Shown: piece after piece, positions 48,986 to 62,482 of the stretch | How the letters are laid out: each line of letters begins with the position of its first letter | Position numbering within the stretch: position 1 is the first letter of the stretch | From: Sipunculus nudus | Taxonomy: Eukaryota > Annelida > Sipuncula > Golfingiida > Sipunculidae | Direction of reading: 5' to 3' | Assembly (NCBI GenBank): GCA_026874595.1 | Contig: CM049316.1 | Location: forward strand, 7,950,339-8,014,338 | DNA length: 64,000 bases | The notes under the pieces: generated by a model | The model's input: only the letters and a program-made list of their open reading frames with translations | Told to the model about the DNA's origin: nothing | The model's database searches: none | Position numbers and translations under genes: made by a program

Positions 48986-49500
48986 TTAGCGAACCTGTGA
49001 GCTTATGCGATGGCGCAGCGTCGTTCGTCCATTGTCAGCCATCCGCCGTCCAGGGCTGGCTTTCTGCCGTCCATGGCTGTAAGTCAGAAACCGTTGGAGC
49101 TAGCAGCTCCAAATTACTTGTAAAAATTAGTCACATGTGAAATTTGGTGCCCTGGAGCTTTTTATTTGGTATCTGCAATTATTTAGATTTTATAGAGAAA
49201 AAGCTTAAAAACCTTTAAAAATCTTCTTCTCTGAAACTGTCCAGCCAAATTGTCCAATATTTCACAGAAATGATCCCTGGAACAATCTCTCTCAAGTTTG
49301 TTCGAATGATACCAGTTCGGAGATTTTTGGCTGAGTTACAGGAGGTTGAACTTAGTCATCTGTCCAAAAAACACTAAAATTAAAATCCCAGAAACGGCTA
49401 AAGCTATAATCACCAAATTTTATACCAATGTTTGTCACATATGTCATATCTGATTTTGAGGTATTGGTGGCGCCACCAACATTGATGTGTTTTTTACAAG
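48986..49500 (-). mobile_element. R family repeat, copy 3
   Basis: Reverse orientation. Begins TTAGCGAACCTGTGAGCTTA and continues with the complement of the copy 1 and 2 phrases (for example CTTCTTCTCTGAAACTGTCC), reaching a GGTGGCGCCACC at about 49466. Confidence 0.6.
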
Positions 49501-49929
49501 TGAAAATGTAATTTTAAACTCTTCTTGCTTATACACTGATTTATGATGAAACTGTTAAGCTGATTGGTTTAAACTTTACAAGAATTATTCTATGGTAGGG
49601 TTCTGCCAGTTTTATAAGAATAGATTGGGTAAATAGAGTTTTAAAAAAAACATTGTAGCCAATTGAAAAAGGCTTTCTGTATTTGAAAACAGATTTGACA
49701 ACATGCTGAGTTTCAGCATCCAAGAGGTCACTCAGTACAAACAGGTTGGGTCCAGACATCACCATGGCAACTGACCTGGCTGGGGGGAGGGTGTCTAGAC
49801 AATGTGTCTAGACATCTAGAAACAGCATCTAGACGTCTAGACAATGTTTAGATGCAGAATTCCCAGATTATTGGAACTATATCTTTCAACTGTTTGAAAA
49901 AACTTGGTTAGCATTTCAAGCGAATTGGG

Positions 49930-51246
49930 ATTATCATCGGGTCACATGTGAACTGCTGTACCCTCATTTTTGGTTGACCTCTGACCTTTTTTTGCTGCCC
50001 GTCGTCCATTTGTGCTTCTGTTTCCACACATAAACCCGCATATCTTGGGAACTGTTTGACCGATCAGGCTAAAAATTTTGCACAAATGTAGCCCTTTGAT
50101 AGCTTTATAACATACACATTTTTGCACAGCGTCCATCTGTTCATCTGCCTTGGGATAATATCACTCATATCTCAGCAGTAGTTTGACTTATCCACCTGAA
50201 ATTTTGCAAGTTTATACATCTTAGACAATTTTGTTGATTTTATGACAGGTGGCGCCACCTACATTTAAGTTTACTATGCAGACATTCAAGCTCATATCTC
50301 GGGAACCCTTTGACTGATTTGGCCAAAATTTTGCATGTGTATAGATCTCACATAGCTCTTCATCTTAGGCAAAACCGGTGGCGCCACCTGCAACCACTTA
50401 TGCACAGCGTCCATCTGTTCATCTGCCTTGGGATAAAATCACTCATATCTCAGCAGTGGTTTGACATATCCACCTGTAATTTTGCAGGTTTATACATCTT
50501 AGACAATTTTGTCGATTTTATGACAGGTGGCGCCACCTACATTTAAGTTTACTATGCAGACATCTAAGCTCATATCTCTGGAACCGTTCGACCGATCAGG
50601 CTAAAAATTTTGCACAAATGTAGCCCTTTTTTAGCTTTATAACACACACTAAAAATGGTGGCACCACCTGCAACCACTTATGCACAGCGTCCATCTGTTC
50701 TTCTGCCTTGGGATAAAATCACTCATATCTCAGCAGTGGTTTGACTTATCCACTTGAAATTTTGCAGGTTTATACATCCTGGACAGCTTTCTCGTTTTAT
50801 GACAGGTGGCGACACCTACATTCACGTTTACTCTGCAGACATCCAAGCTCATATCTTGGGAACCGTTTGACCGATCAGGCCAAAATTTTGCATGTGTATA
50901 GATCTCATATAGCTCTTCATCATAAGCAAAACTGGTGGTGCCACCTGCAACCACTTATGAACACTGTCCATCTGTTCATCTGCCTTAGGTAAAAATCACT
51001 CATATCTCAGCAGTGGTTTGACTTATCCACCTGAAATGTTGCAGGTTTATACATCCTTGTCAATTTTCTCGATTTATGACAGGTGGCACCACCTACATTC
51101 ACGTTTATGCCGCAGACATCCATGCTAATATGCAACAAACCTCACTCTATTCCCCTTGCCACTTAATCCATGCCTCACTTCACCTGTTCCACTCTGATTT
51201 CTGTGGATACACATAGTCGCTTATCGACTACCCATATTCTAGTTTT
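49930..51246 (+). mobile_element. P family Helentron-like element, copy 4 (5' end lost)
   Basis: Same orientation as copy 3. About eight half-units, with perfect GGTGGCGCCACC at about 50248, 50378 and 50527. It ends AGTCGCTTATCGACTACC + CATATTCTAG before T. The 5' hairpin is missing, and the left margin enters at the GGTCACATGTGAACTGCTG segment. Confidence 0.65.
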
Positions 51247-52719
51247 AAAATGTCCTAGTCTGAAACTTGCAGGTCCGAAATGTCCATTTTGCTGAAATCA
51301 TAATTACTAAGGTAGATATGCATGACTTGAAAGGATCCATATTAAATTTAAAAGATAAACCTCCATTCATACTCCCAAACTTTGCACAGGTTCGCATTAG
51401 GCCTGTAGGCCTTGTTATAATTATATATTAAATAAAATATGTCTAATGACATGCTACATCTGCTTGCTGTATTATGCCAGGCTTGCTGTGCACTAAATGC
51501 TTGCTGTCTTTTTACAGGTGGGATCCACACATTGCTTTTGCATGTTTGACAGCAGCATATTTTTCTGGATATCTTAATTCGCCATGTTTTTGTTTTCAGA
51601 CACCAACAGACAGACATTCATATGTTACTGAAAGTAGCACAAAAATATATATATACTGTGGTTGGCTTCATATTGGCAGGGTCAAAATTTCGCAGTTTTC
51701 ACCCTTTCATTGTTTCGCGAGGGTTCCATTTTTGTGATCACAAGATACAAAAGAACTATATATTCATTAATGAGTGAATTAATTTTATCAAATATTATGT
51801 GCAGAAAATCTTATCAACTGAATTATTGTTTAACAATGGCATGCAGACAATTTAAAACATCTGATAGCATTTAAATATCAATCTTTGAGCATATACAGTA
51901 TATTTTCATTCATAATGTCAACCTTTTACATATCGGTACTCTTCAATGTTGACAGGACCACTTATTCACAAAGCTTTTATTTTCCTGATAATTTTCCCTT
52001 TCTCAAATATTTGAAACCATCGAGAACAAAAAAGCAACCACAGTATATATTAATTATTACCCAGATATGTTGCCAAACCACAATTGTGAACATGTTATAT
52101 ATTTTTAGTACACCTCGAGTGGTGGTTAATTATATTTTTTATGTGGCAAGCCAAATTATCTTCATCTGAAAATTCAACATTCATTGTTGTATTAGTTATG
52201 ATGTACCAAAAGCTGTAAATCTTTAACTGTCGCCTTTTGGTATTTGATCTAACTCAAAGCACAGACGCCTCATACTACGTTCTTTTCTCTTAAAAGTGAC
52301 CCACAAAAAATATGTAAATAAAATTGACTTACAATTTGGTGATTTTCACTCTTACTATTCTTCTAAACAGTTAATGCTGAATCATTTTGGTGAAAGAGAA
52401 AGGTAGTATTTAGGGAAAATGAAACGGAGACCAGGTGATTGGTGAATGGCTAAAAAGAGCCAGGTCAGAGGTCATCATAATTATAATAATTAGCAGTAAT
52501 CCATGGTTGAACTGATCAGTTGTATAACAATAGTTAGGTGTCTTTGATGACAGATAACTGTGTGGTGTGTCCCTACTTAAAATTGGACCTTCATTGTGTA
52601 GTGGAGTTTATAGCTCGCTAACCTGATCCCATTGTGATATCTAACAATAAGTCTGTTCTAGAAGTTAAGACAACCATGAGTCCAGATTAACATATGTGGG
52701 TGCATGGTTTGCTTTGCAG
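51247..52719. other. remainder of LPCAT intron 2
   Basis: No third copy of exon 3 and no other exon were found. Open frames here lack coding features. Confidence 0.5.
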
Positions 52720-52937
52720 TCTGTTACGCCCTGTGGTGGTACTGGCTTGCCGAGGATTATTCTTCTTTGGAGGGTTCCATTCTGTAAGTGTGCGGGGCAA
52801 GTGGGCTCCTCCTGATGTAGCTCCTATATTGGCGGTTGCACCCCACTCTTCCTTCCTCGATGTGCTGGCCGTGGTTTACGTAAACTTGACCACTGTGGTG
52901 GCCAAGACCGGAGCAGGAGATGTCCCGTTTTTTGGAA
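52720..52937 (+). CDS. LPCAT: LPCAT exon 3a, catalytic HX4D exon, LPCAT1-like version
   Basis: First of two alternative 218-nt exons. Acceptor TTGCTTTGCAG, donor GGAA|GTACGT, entering in phase 2 and leaving in phase 1. It encodes a hydrophobic lead (RGLFFFGGFHSVSVRG) and acyltransferase motif I APHSSFLD (HX4D: His and Asp are catalytic in this family), ending TVVAKTGAGDVPFFG. The pattern FxGGFHxVxVxG, VxK and DxP matches human LPCAT1 (FAGGFHRVAVKG, SIVMKAESRDIPIWG) better than LPCAT2/4. With exon 2 the junction codon is AGT (Ser). It shares length, phases and motif position with exon 3b at 62483. Confidence 0.9.
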
Positions 52938-54440
52938 GTACGTTTGATGTCTTTTACTCTTGCTGCTGCCTTGCCACACAAAGCTTAGGAGTGCTTATTT
53001 TGCAGTGAAGCCACGGTGTCTTATATGCATGTTTATGGTAGTGAAGTGCATGGCCTGCTACTGATGTCTTACACAATTATTTGCATCGTTTGAGTTTTGT
53101 TCAGTGTGCATCATGTGTTTGTTTATGTGTCATTTTTTCACAAGATCACAAAGTCAGGTTTTATTTTTTTCACAAGATCAAAAACCCAGGTTTTATTAAG
53201 GGTGGGGGATGGGCAACACACCATACCAAATCTTCAGGAGTCTGTATATTTCACATCCAGCCAGAACAACATTGCAGATTAGGAGTACCCTCAGTCCTGT
53301 AGTAATTATTTCTACTTCTCAGCTGTATTTAGCCTTTAGATTATCCCTGGTCCTTTATATAGAAATCTGGGGCAAAGGATGTTTTATCACATTCCAATTA
53401 TTATCTTCAAATCTTCACCAGCAGTCCATGGTCAGTACCGAGTAGTTGTCCATCATAGCCCTTCCTATACATGGAAGTGTTTATTATAAAGTATCACAAT
53501 TTGTCTTGGTTAGATATCCCTTTTAATTAAGCAGAGGCTTAACTCCATCTTTATTATTAAATTTGGTGTAAACCTTCATGATATTTGCTTTTCATTAAAA
53601 AAATTTTGTAAATAATCAGAAGGGGGAAAATATATGCTAATTATTCACATACATGTTTATATGAATGTCATTTACCAATGTACTTCTCAGCCTGAACAGA
53701 GAGGAGTGAATAGAAATACTCCCTTATATTAGACAGATAATGATCTGTAAAAATGGATATTGAATAAAACAGTCCTGGAAAAACTGTACTATGGGTGTGT
53801 TGCTGGGAAATCATAGAAAAGGAAACGTGTAGATACTTTGATAACACAAACAGTACAGTTTGTTAGTGATTGAATAAACATCATAAAAGCACTCCATAAA
53901 TAGCTGTAAGTTATGTGTGTAACCACAGTAAGAAGAACTGGTATACCCAGCTGCAGAGTGCTGTACATGGGTTTATCAGGAAGTCACTGGGTGTGTTGAT
54001 TAGACTGATATATCCACACACAGGGAAGTTTAGGGCAGGTGCACTAAGTGTGCTTGGGTAATATGAATGCACATTGCCTCTAATAAATCAAAACATCATA
54101 AAAAGGGTGAGGGTCTCTTCCTATTCCAATCAGATAAAGTCCTACTGGTTTCTAATTGTCAAACTACCATGGTCTAATCCTGCTTTGTTGAAACTGTAGG
54201 TGTCAATAATAGAATTTGCTGAAGTTTTAATTTTTTAAATTGATTCAGCTGTCATCAGGCTGTATGCCACTCATGTTCTTGGAGGTATCAGTTTGTACTG
54301 TATCCTGTCCTATTGGTACTTGACATACTGCCTTCTACAGTGTACTCCCCTCTTGAGTTTGAGTAATAAGTCTGTAGTCCAGTCTGACTCTCTGTCCTAA
54401 ATTGAATGTTTTATTAAGGATATTTCCTTATCCTTGCTTG

Positions 54441-54720
54441 CACAGTCCAATCAGTGGTTAACCTCATCCTGAAATGGCACAGTCCCATCAGTGGTTCACC
54501 ACACCCTGAAATGGCACAGTCCAATTAGTGGTTCATCTCATCCTGAAATGGCACAGTCCAATCAGTGGTTCACCTCATCCTGAATGGGACAGTCCAATCA
54601 GTGGTTCACCTCATCCTGAAATGAAAAAGTTCAAATAGTGGTTACCTCATCCTTAAATGGCACAGTTGAATCAGTGGTTCTTTACCTAATCCTAAAATGG
54701 CAGAGTTCATGTAGCTGATC
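54441..54720 (+). repeat. minisatellite, ~39-bp unit, in LPCAT intron 3
   Basis: About seven imperfect copies of CAGTCCAATCAGTGGTTCAC + CTCATCCTGAAATGGCA. Further single copies lie at about 55195-55325. Confidence 0.8.
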
Positions 54721-55439
54721 ACGTCACCCGAAACTGGATCTCTTGCCAGTCAATGTGCACAAGGCACTATTTTCAGTCAAACACAAGCTAAATGGCCTTG
54801 CAATTAAAAACTACAATAATTAAGGCATTGGAGCAAATATAGAACATACATTGACAATATTTATTTCAAATATAATGGTTAAAAAAGAATATGATTGTCT
54901 TTTTGTTTTTTACATGTTGTAAAACACAGGGAACTACATTGCGGCGCAGTATTGGTGACATAGTGGTGTAAATGTATACAAACAATAGCAAGTGCCACAC
55001 AGTTTTAGCATGTGTTTAAATGGGCATGATTCTGGGGTGACAGGTGACATCCAGGTGCATGTGTTCAGCCATGTTTGTATGCAGTGGTTGCCCCAGCAAT
55101 CCAGGTCAAACCCGCTGTAGTTCCATGTCCCAACAGACCTTGATCCTGTACAGAGGTTGCTAAATTGGCTCAGTCAATTTACACATCACCTCATCCACAG
55201 ATGGCACAGTCCATTCAGTAGTCCTCATCATGGGTCCATCCAAGAAGCACCTCACCTCTTTCTCAAATGGCAAAGTCCATTCAGCATTTCACCGCTTCCT
55301 AAAATGGCACAGTCCATCCAGAAGTTCCTTAAGAAAAAGGTTAGGATTTAAAGTCTGATATCATTGACAATGTCAGTCTCATCCAACTTCACACTTTGCC
55401 TTCCTGGTCTTTCGAGGCCTGTTCATTCTTGTAGCTTTT

Positions 55440-55630
55440 CTCAGCCCCCTGGGGAGCATACAACCCAAGCAGCCATAACAGGCGCTAGAAGGTTATTCCT
55501 TGTACATTTGCCTGCCTCCCATGACTAGTACCAATACACTCCTGGGTTGAGAGAGTGCACCCTTGTGGCAAACCCACAACCTTGCAGTCACAAGTGCAGA
55601 GCCCTAACCATTACACCACCACACCCCTCA
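55440..55630 (-). mobile_element. tRNA-derived SINE head
   Basis: On the minus strand TGGTGTAATGGTTAGGGC (55601-55618) fits a pol III A box, and GGTTGTGGGTTTGCC (55567-55581) fits a B box at tRNA spacing. There is no folding acceptor stem, so it is a SINE rather than a tRNA gene. The tail continues toward 55440. Confidence 0.55.
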
Positions 55631-56700
55631 TCCTCTAATGGAACAGTCCATTCATTAGTTAACTCTATCCTGATTTGCCAATCATTGCTTGAAATGCTGG
55701 AACATTAAGTGTTAAAAATGACATACTGGTTATGGCATCTCATAAATATGATAACAGTAGCTGTAGAGAAAACAATAGATAATTTATTAACTAAAACACT
55801 AAATCTAGCATACATTTTAAAACTGATTTGAAATTATATTTCCAAATGGAGGCTGAATGTTTTGCATAGCATACTCATGAAACACATATGACCTCTGTGG
55901 ACTAAATTGTTTGTAGCTGCTTGACTATTTAGTTTAGGCACTGGGCACATAGATTTGCTTTATAGTAGGATGGTATATTTTACCAGATGATGGCCTTTGA
56001 TTGGCATTAATTAATGTTTCTTTAGCTGCAGTCCTAGACTGTGGCGCCAAGCCTGTTGACAAGACTTGAGACACAACATGGTGGTCTTGGACTTTTAACT
56101 TTTAAGGGACATAATCAGGGGATATATAATGCCTATTCCTTCACAATATCAGTTCATTTTTGCTTTATACAAAAGTTTCCCAGCAAAACCAGCCCAGTAC
56201 ACAGTCGCATATGGCTGTTAAACACCTTGTTATGACACTGCTTGTTGGTAAACACAGTCCACGTGTCTGTTTATCATAACAGAAAAGGCCAGAATGTGAG
56301 TTGCAACACGCGAAGTTTCAGCCAGCAGGAACATGTATTACATTTCTTAACCAAGTCAGTCAGAGCATCTCGCGTTTGGCCCAAAAGGTACACACGCTGT
56401 TTATGTTTATTCCTTCGATCTCGCCCGTTGCACTGTTTTATAACACTTGTTTACAGGAGTAAGCAAACGGTTTCAGGGCAATATTTTGGCAGGTACAAGT
56501 TTTTTTAAAGGTAAGAAGCTATTTTCCGTGTTAATTAAACATGCTTTATAGGTGATTGGGCCCCTTTAATTTGGTCCTGCACATTAAAAACCAACTCCCT
56601 GTCAACTCACACTGTATACAGACAAGACACTGTTCCATCACCCTGCACAATTTGACAAAGCAGATTCTGGGACACCTGCTGTCTCCAGTAGATAAGTAAA
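55630..56700. other. LPCAT intron 3, unremarkable part
   Basis: Open frames of 64 and 88 codons (56041-56508) show no homology I recognise and no splice context. No feature is called. Confidence 0.4.
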
Positions 56701-57790
56701 AGTCCAAGTAAGGTGAGATGTGCCAACATCATTATGTCTTAGTCTTATTCTCTACATCATTTTCAAGTTATGTGAGCAGGTGCCAGCATCATATCTTAAT
56801 TACTCTCCCCATCATTCCTGAAGTAATGTGAGGTGCCAACATCATCACTGAGATGCTCTCTGCATTGTTCTCCAAATAAGGTGAGGTGCTAACATTTCAT
56901 CTTAGATACTCTCTGCATCATTGTCCAAGTAACGTTTGGTGCCACTGCATATCTTAGATACTTTTCACATCATTTTCCAAGATTTGTGAGAAGGTGATGA
57001 CATATCTCAGATACTTTTCTGCATGATTTTCCAAGTTATTTGAACAGAGTCCAGCATGACACCTTAGGTGCTCTGGGCATCATTCACTTAGTAATGTGAT
57101 GTGCCAAAATCATATCTTAGATGCTCTCTGCATCATTCTCAAATCAATATTACATGCCAACATCATATCTTAGATATTCTCAGCATCATTTTCCAATTAA
57201 GTAATGTGAGGTGCCAACATCATAACTTAAACAGTCTCCACATCATTTTCCAAGTAATTTGAGGTGCCAACATCATATTGTAGATGCTCTGTGCATCATT
57301 TGAAAGTAATGTGAGGTGCAAACATCATATATTAGATATTCTCAGAATCATTTTCCAAGTAATGTGAGATGCCAACATCATATCTTAGATACTCTCCACA
57401 TCATTCTCAAAATAATGTGAGGTGCAAACATCAAATCTTACATTCTCTCCTCATTTCTTAGATGCTCTGTTCATCATTCGCAAAGTAAAGTGAGGTGCAA
57501 ACATCATATCTTAGATATTCTCAGCTCATTTTCCAAGTAATGTGAGATGCCAACATCATGTCTTAGACACTCCCCACATCATTCTCAAAATAATGTAAGG
57601 TGCAAACATCAAATCTTACATTCTCTCCTCATCATTCTCCAAGTAATGTTTGGTGCCAACATCATATCTTAGGTGTTCTCTGCATCATTCTCGAAGTAAT
57701 TTGAGGTGCCGACATCAAATCTTAGGTACTCTCTCCATCATTTTCAAGTAATATGAGAAATACTTGCATCATAATTCAGACATGTCCCAC
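56700..57790 (+). repeat. minisatellite, ~50-55-bp unit, in LPCAT intron 3
   Basis: About 20 degenerate copies built on AAGTAATGTGAGGTGCCAAC + ATCATATCTTAGATACTCTC + CACATCATTCTC. Unit length varies, with some units truncated. Confidence 0.85.
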
Positions 57791-57891
57791 ACCACTCAAT
57801 CGACATAATGTCATCACCAGTTTCCCCAACCACTCATGCAGTCATTTCCTACTTTTGAAGCAGCTGGCCATGTGGTGATGGGTGAACTATT

Positions 57892-58724
57892 TTTATGCCC
57901 CTGCCACAAAGTGGCCGGGGCATATAGTTTTACCCATGTCCGTCATTCCGTCCTTCCGAAATCAAACAGTTGTACGGACTTTTTTTCGCAGTGCCTGCAG
58001 ATATTGGCCTGATTTTTTGTGTGTAGGCAGATAATGACTAGTTACAGATCGAGTTCGCGTTTTGTCCCAGTTGACCTACTTTTGACCGTTTTACGGCTCC
58101 TAAACTTTGAAAATTTCATGAAAAATAGAAATTTTCATGACAAATACACATGTACGGACTTTTTTTCGCAATGTCTGCAGATATTTGCCTGATTTTTTGT
58201 GTGTGGGCAGATAATGACCAGTTACAGATCGAGTTCGTGTTTCCTCCCGGTTGACCTATTTTACAACGTTTTACGCCTCCTTAACTTAGAAAATTTCATG
58301 AAAAATAGAAATTTTCATGACAAATACACATGTACAGACTTTTTTTTGCAATGCCTGCAGATATTGGCCTGATTTTTGGTGTGTGGGCAGATATAGACCA
58401 GTTACAGATCGAGTTCACGTTTTGGCCCGATTGACTTACTTTTGATCGTTTTACGGCTCCTGAACATAGAAAATTTCATGAAAAATATGAATTTCATGAC
58501 AAATACACATGTACAGACTTTTTTTTGGCAATGCCTGCAGATATTGGCCTGATTTTTGGTGTGTTGCTAGATAATGACCTGTTACAGATCAAGTTTTCAT
58601 TTTGCCTTTGTTGACCTACTTTTGACCATATGACACCTCCTGAACTTAAAAATTTTTTCAAAATTTAACAAATGTTTCTAATTTGCCCCAGGCGGGGGCA
58701 TTCCTGTCGTTCCGACACATCTAG
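57892..58724 (+). mobile_element. U family Helentron-like element with 180-bp tandem core
   Basis: Left end is a hairpin, ATGCCCCTGCC...GGCCGGGGCAT. The right end has GGCGGGGGCAT (inverse of the left), then hairpin TGTCGTTCCGACA, CAT and CTAG before T. The core is four units beginning TGTACGGACTTTTTTTCGCA or TGTACAGACTTTTTTTTGCA at 57971, 58151, 58331 and 58510, a very even period of 179-180 bp. No protein is encoded. Confidence 0.75.
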
Positions 58725-58739
58725 TTATTAACATATTTT

Positions 58740-61500
58740 ACATTTGTGGTGATCTGGATTTCATGGTTTATTTCTCAGGAGTCAATCCCGGTTAAGGGGA
58801 TTATCAGTATCATTTGAGATAGCAGCTCTTTGCATTTCCTGTTTTCTATATTTCTAACATATGTGTAAGTAATGAAACCATGGATCACCCTTACAGCAGT
58901 TAACATACTGCTTCCTTTTCGATTTGGATGGGCTGAGTAGGTTATCCTGTTCTGCGGCCCCTCCCCCTACAAATTCAGTTGATTAGTGGGTAGCAACTAT
59001 ATGTTTTCTGTAATACATTGCCTCCTGTTTAATTTTTACACAAATGATTAACCTTATCTGAATGACCTTACCTAACTCTTACATTGATCTGATATTCAAT
59101 TTAAAATATATTATGAAATTTTCATAACATTAACATAAATAAAGCCTTTTAATTATTTCATTTTATGAATTGCAAGGTCAAGAAGTACAACAGAAGATAG
59201 GCAGAAGTTGTAGTTTGAATAGTTGATTTTCCAACAATTGTGATTGAATCATGATTTAAGAATGGTATTGTAAACAGAATTATACAATTGCTTACAGATT
59301 TCAAGATCTTGGTTTTCCTCTTCCATGTAGTCTTTTAAGAACTGGCTAGGTCAAAAGCCAGTGAGATCCAGTGTAACAAACAGAGACTGAAAAAAAACCT
59401 CATTTGTTAGCACCCAGCTGCCATCAACATAAACATAATAAAAAGAATTAGTCATTTTATGTGAAAGTATCCTTGGAAATGATGCTTGTTCCACTTGCAC
59501 CATGTATTTTATGACCAATTCCAGGTCACCGACATCACAAGAGTAAGGAAAACACTGGACAATTCATGATTTCCGGAAACATGAATTTCCAACTGCCTTG
59601 TGCAGGATACCTTAGGGCCATATGAATTTTCAGATTATACATAAAACATCCTCCATTTCAGTGAGAGTCCTGTCAGTTTTATTCCACCAGTCAAGCTATG
59701 TTGCCAACTGTGTACATGTACCATTGCTTATTTGAAACCAGTTCGCAGATTATGAAATTTATAAAATAAATTTTTAAAGCACAATTCTAAAGTATTGTAT
59801 AATAAATAAATTCACAAGCAAAACTCCTTCATGTCTAAGTTTTGTATTTTGGAGATGTTGAATAAAAATTCAGATATACACATCTTGAACTAGACCATCC
59901 TTAAGAGCTCTGCTATAGGTATGAGTGAAGGCTTTCATGTTTGAATATGTGATCACTTTACTGCAAGGCTTTTTATAAAATTTTATGCTGCCAAGTTCCA
60001 TATAACTATCAGATTATTCTCAGAATGCTTATCGTCAGTTTGGATTTGAGTTCACCTCTTTATGATTGTATCGTGCTGTTGGTTGAAAGATTCAAGGATT
60101 TCTGATGCTTCAGAGAAATTTATGAGTAAAAATTACCACAATGATTATTCATTCACAAATATAGAAAACCTTTGTTTATTTGAAAGTCAAACCAGGACGT
60201 CCACGCTGCCAGGGGCTTGCTGTATCAGGCCCCAAGCTGTTTTTACTTGCTTGCATTTTTTCAGCTTTCAGCCTGTTGACCTTGACCTTGGATATCAGAT
60301 TACTGGCATTTCTTCTTTGTGCCAGAAATCAACCGCACCAAGTGACAAGGCACTGAGACAGCTAGTTGCAGCAAGTCATAAACAGACGATCACCATTGTA
60401 CAAGCTGATTCCCTGCACCATTTACTAGTCATACCTGTGCCAAATTTCATTGATTGTCAGGTCCTGTCCTACCTACAAATAACAATATGATTAGAGAATC
60501 CTTACCCATATTAATTTCAGACCAAGTGCATTGTATACAGTGCATATTTACTTATATCCATGGATATTAATCCCTGTTTTATTGGTTATGATTAGCATCA
60601 AATACCTGTTGAACCATTTAATACATGTAGATGTTAAAGCCTTTTGTAATGTTACATTCAGTGCTTCCATAATACTCATAGTGTTAATTAGGTGTTGATG
60701 TCCAATTACTGGACATTTTTAAATAGACATCTTTTAGCAGCAGTCACAGTGCTTTTGAGAAAAATAAAAGCAATACAGATTAGTCAAAACCAGATTATCA
60801 TGTGACAGGTCATGTGATGGGGGCTGCTCTGGAACTAACTCTAAAGGTTCTGTACACCAAAGCTTATACCAATAATCTTTCTAATTTGCCCAAGTTTTAG
60901 AGGTGCAGTGATTGCCATATGTCATTACATATTAAGTCATTATTTTGAATATCACAAACATTCCTATACATTTTTCAAACCCTATCCTGCCTTTTTTTGC
61001 AAGTACTATACATTTAATAACATTTTGAATAGCACTAGATAGTACTGTCAATTTTTCAAACCCTTCATTTCTGCCACTTCATGTTAACCTGAATTCCCCC
61101 ACCAGAGTTTTCTGCATACACTGATTACACTCACCATCACCTCTGTCAATCCTGCAGAAAGTTTCCATTGTCTTGGCTATCATGACCCCATGTTCCAGTA
61201 CACCCAGTGGAAAATACTGCCTTGTGTTCAGACCTCTGATAAGATTAATGTGTATGTCCATCTGGGTAGTTTCACATGAAAAGTGATTTTTGTGTGTTTG
61301 TATTGATGTATGTAATTTTAAAAATGTTGCTTAACTTAAGACATACACATAGCACACATGCTTATGATAACAATATAAATATCCTGCCAGTAAAAGAAAG
61401 TCCTAACTTTAAGGAATGTGATTCCATAACCATTAACTAGTTTTTCAGCCATAACACTTCCATTTTAGTTCACTAGGAAAGTTATAAGAAACCATAACTC
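58740..61500. other. LPCAT intron 3, no exon seen
   Basis: A 142-codon open frame at 60062-60490 has no recognised domain and includes GTTGACCTTGACCTTGG, typical of simple repeats. It is not called as a gene. Confidence 0.4.
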
Positions 61501-62335
61501 GTAGAAATAACCTTTCTGTATGGGTGTTGTAGAAACAAGACCATTCTACTTGTATCAACTTGCAACAAAACCATTCTGTGTATTACAGAAGCAACACCAT
61601 TCTACAAGTAGCTTTTAAAGATCATTCTCCAGGAATTTGGTAAAAGCAATATGTATCAGGTAGAAACAAAAGCATTTTATTAGTACCTGGTTGAAACAAA
61701 ATCAGTTTGCAAGTATCTGTAGATAAAAAGACCATTCTTCAAAAATATCTGCTTGAAGCAAGAATGCTCTACTAGTACCTTGTTGAAATAAGACTATTCT
61801 GCAAGTAACTTGTTGAAATTAAACCATTCTTCAAGTATCTGCTAATACAAAGACCATTCTCCTGGCATCTGATATAAACAGCAATTGTCTGGCAGAAATT
61901 GGCCCAAAATGTAAATTTACAGGAAAAACAAGACATTTAGAAAGTTTCTTGTAGAAACAAGCCCATTCTGCAAATATCCGGTACAAACTGGATCTTTGCA
62001 AGTACCTGGTAGAAACAAGCCCTTTCTGTAAATATCACGAAGAATCGAGACCATTTTACAAGTTTCTGGTAGAAACAAACCCATTCTAAAAATCTGGTAT
62101 GAACTAGACCATTTTACAAGCTTCTTGTAGAAACAAGCCCATTCTGCAAATATTGGGTAGAATAAAGATCATTTTACAAGTATCTGGTTGAAAGAAACCC
62201 ATTCTGCAAAAATCTAGTACAAACTAGACATTTGCAAGTTTTTGGTAAAAACAAGGACATTCTGCAAATATCTGGTAGAAACAAGACCATTTTACAAGTT
62301 TCTGGAAGGAACAAGCCCATTCTTAAATTAGACAG
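61500..62335 (+). repeat. minisatellite, ~40-bp unit, just upstream of exon 3b
   Basis: About 20 degenerate copies built on AAGTTTCTGGTAGAAACAAG + CCCATTCTGCAAATATC. The array stops only about 150 bp before the exon 3b acceptor. Confidence 0.85.
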
Positions 62336-62482
62336 AAGACCATGATGGATTAATGTTTGAACAAAATGGAGAGACAAGATGTCCATCAGATTCAGGTATG
62401 ACTTGTAAATGGCACAGGGAACTGGTGTTTGTGACAGGACCACCTTCAGTGTTTAAGAAGATTTCTGTGTTTGTGTTTTTAG

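Noticed and set aside
55567-55618. tRNA gene on the minus strand
   Set aside because: A and B boxes are present, but no acceptor stem or full cloverleaf can be drawn. Best explained as a SINE head.
57971-58690. CRISPR-like regular repeat
   Set aside because: Units are 180 bp and contiguous with no spacers, in a eukaryotic intron inside a transposon.
60062-60490. 142-codon open frame as a gene or LPCAT exon
   Set aside because: No family similarity, no acceptor/donor pair in the right phase, and it lies within a long intron.
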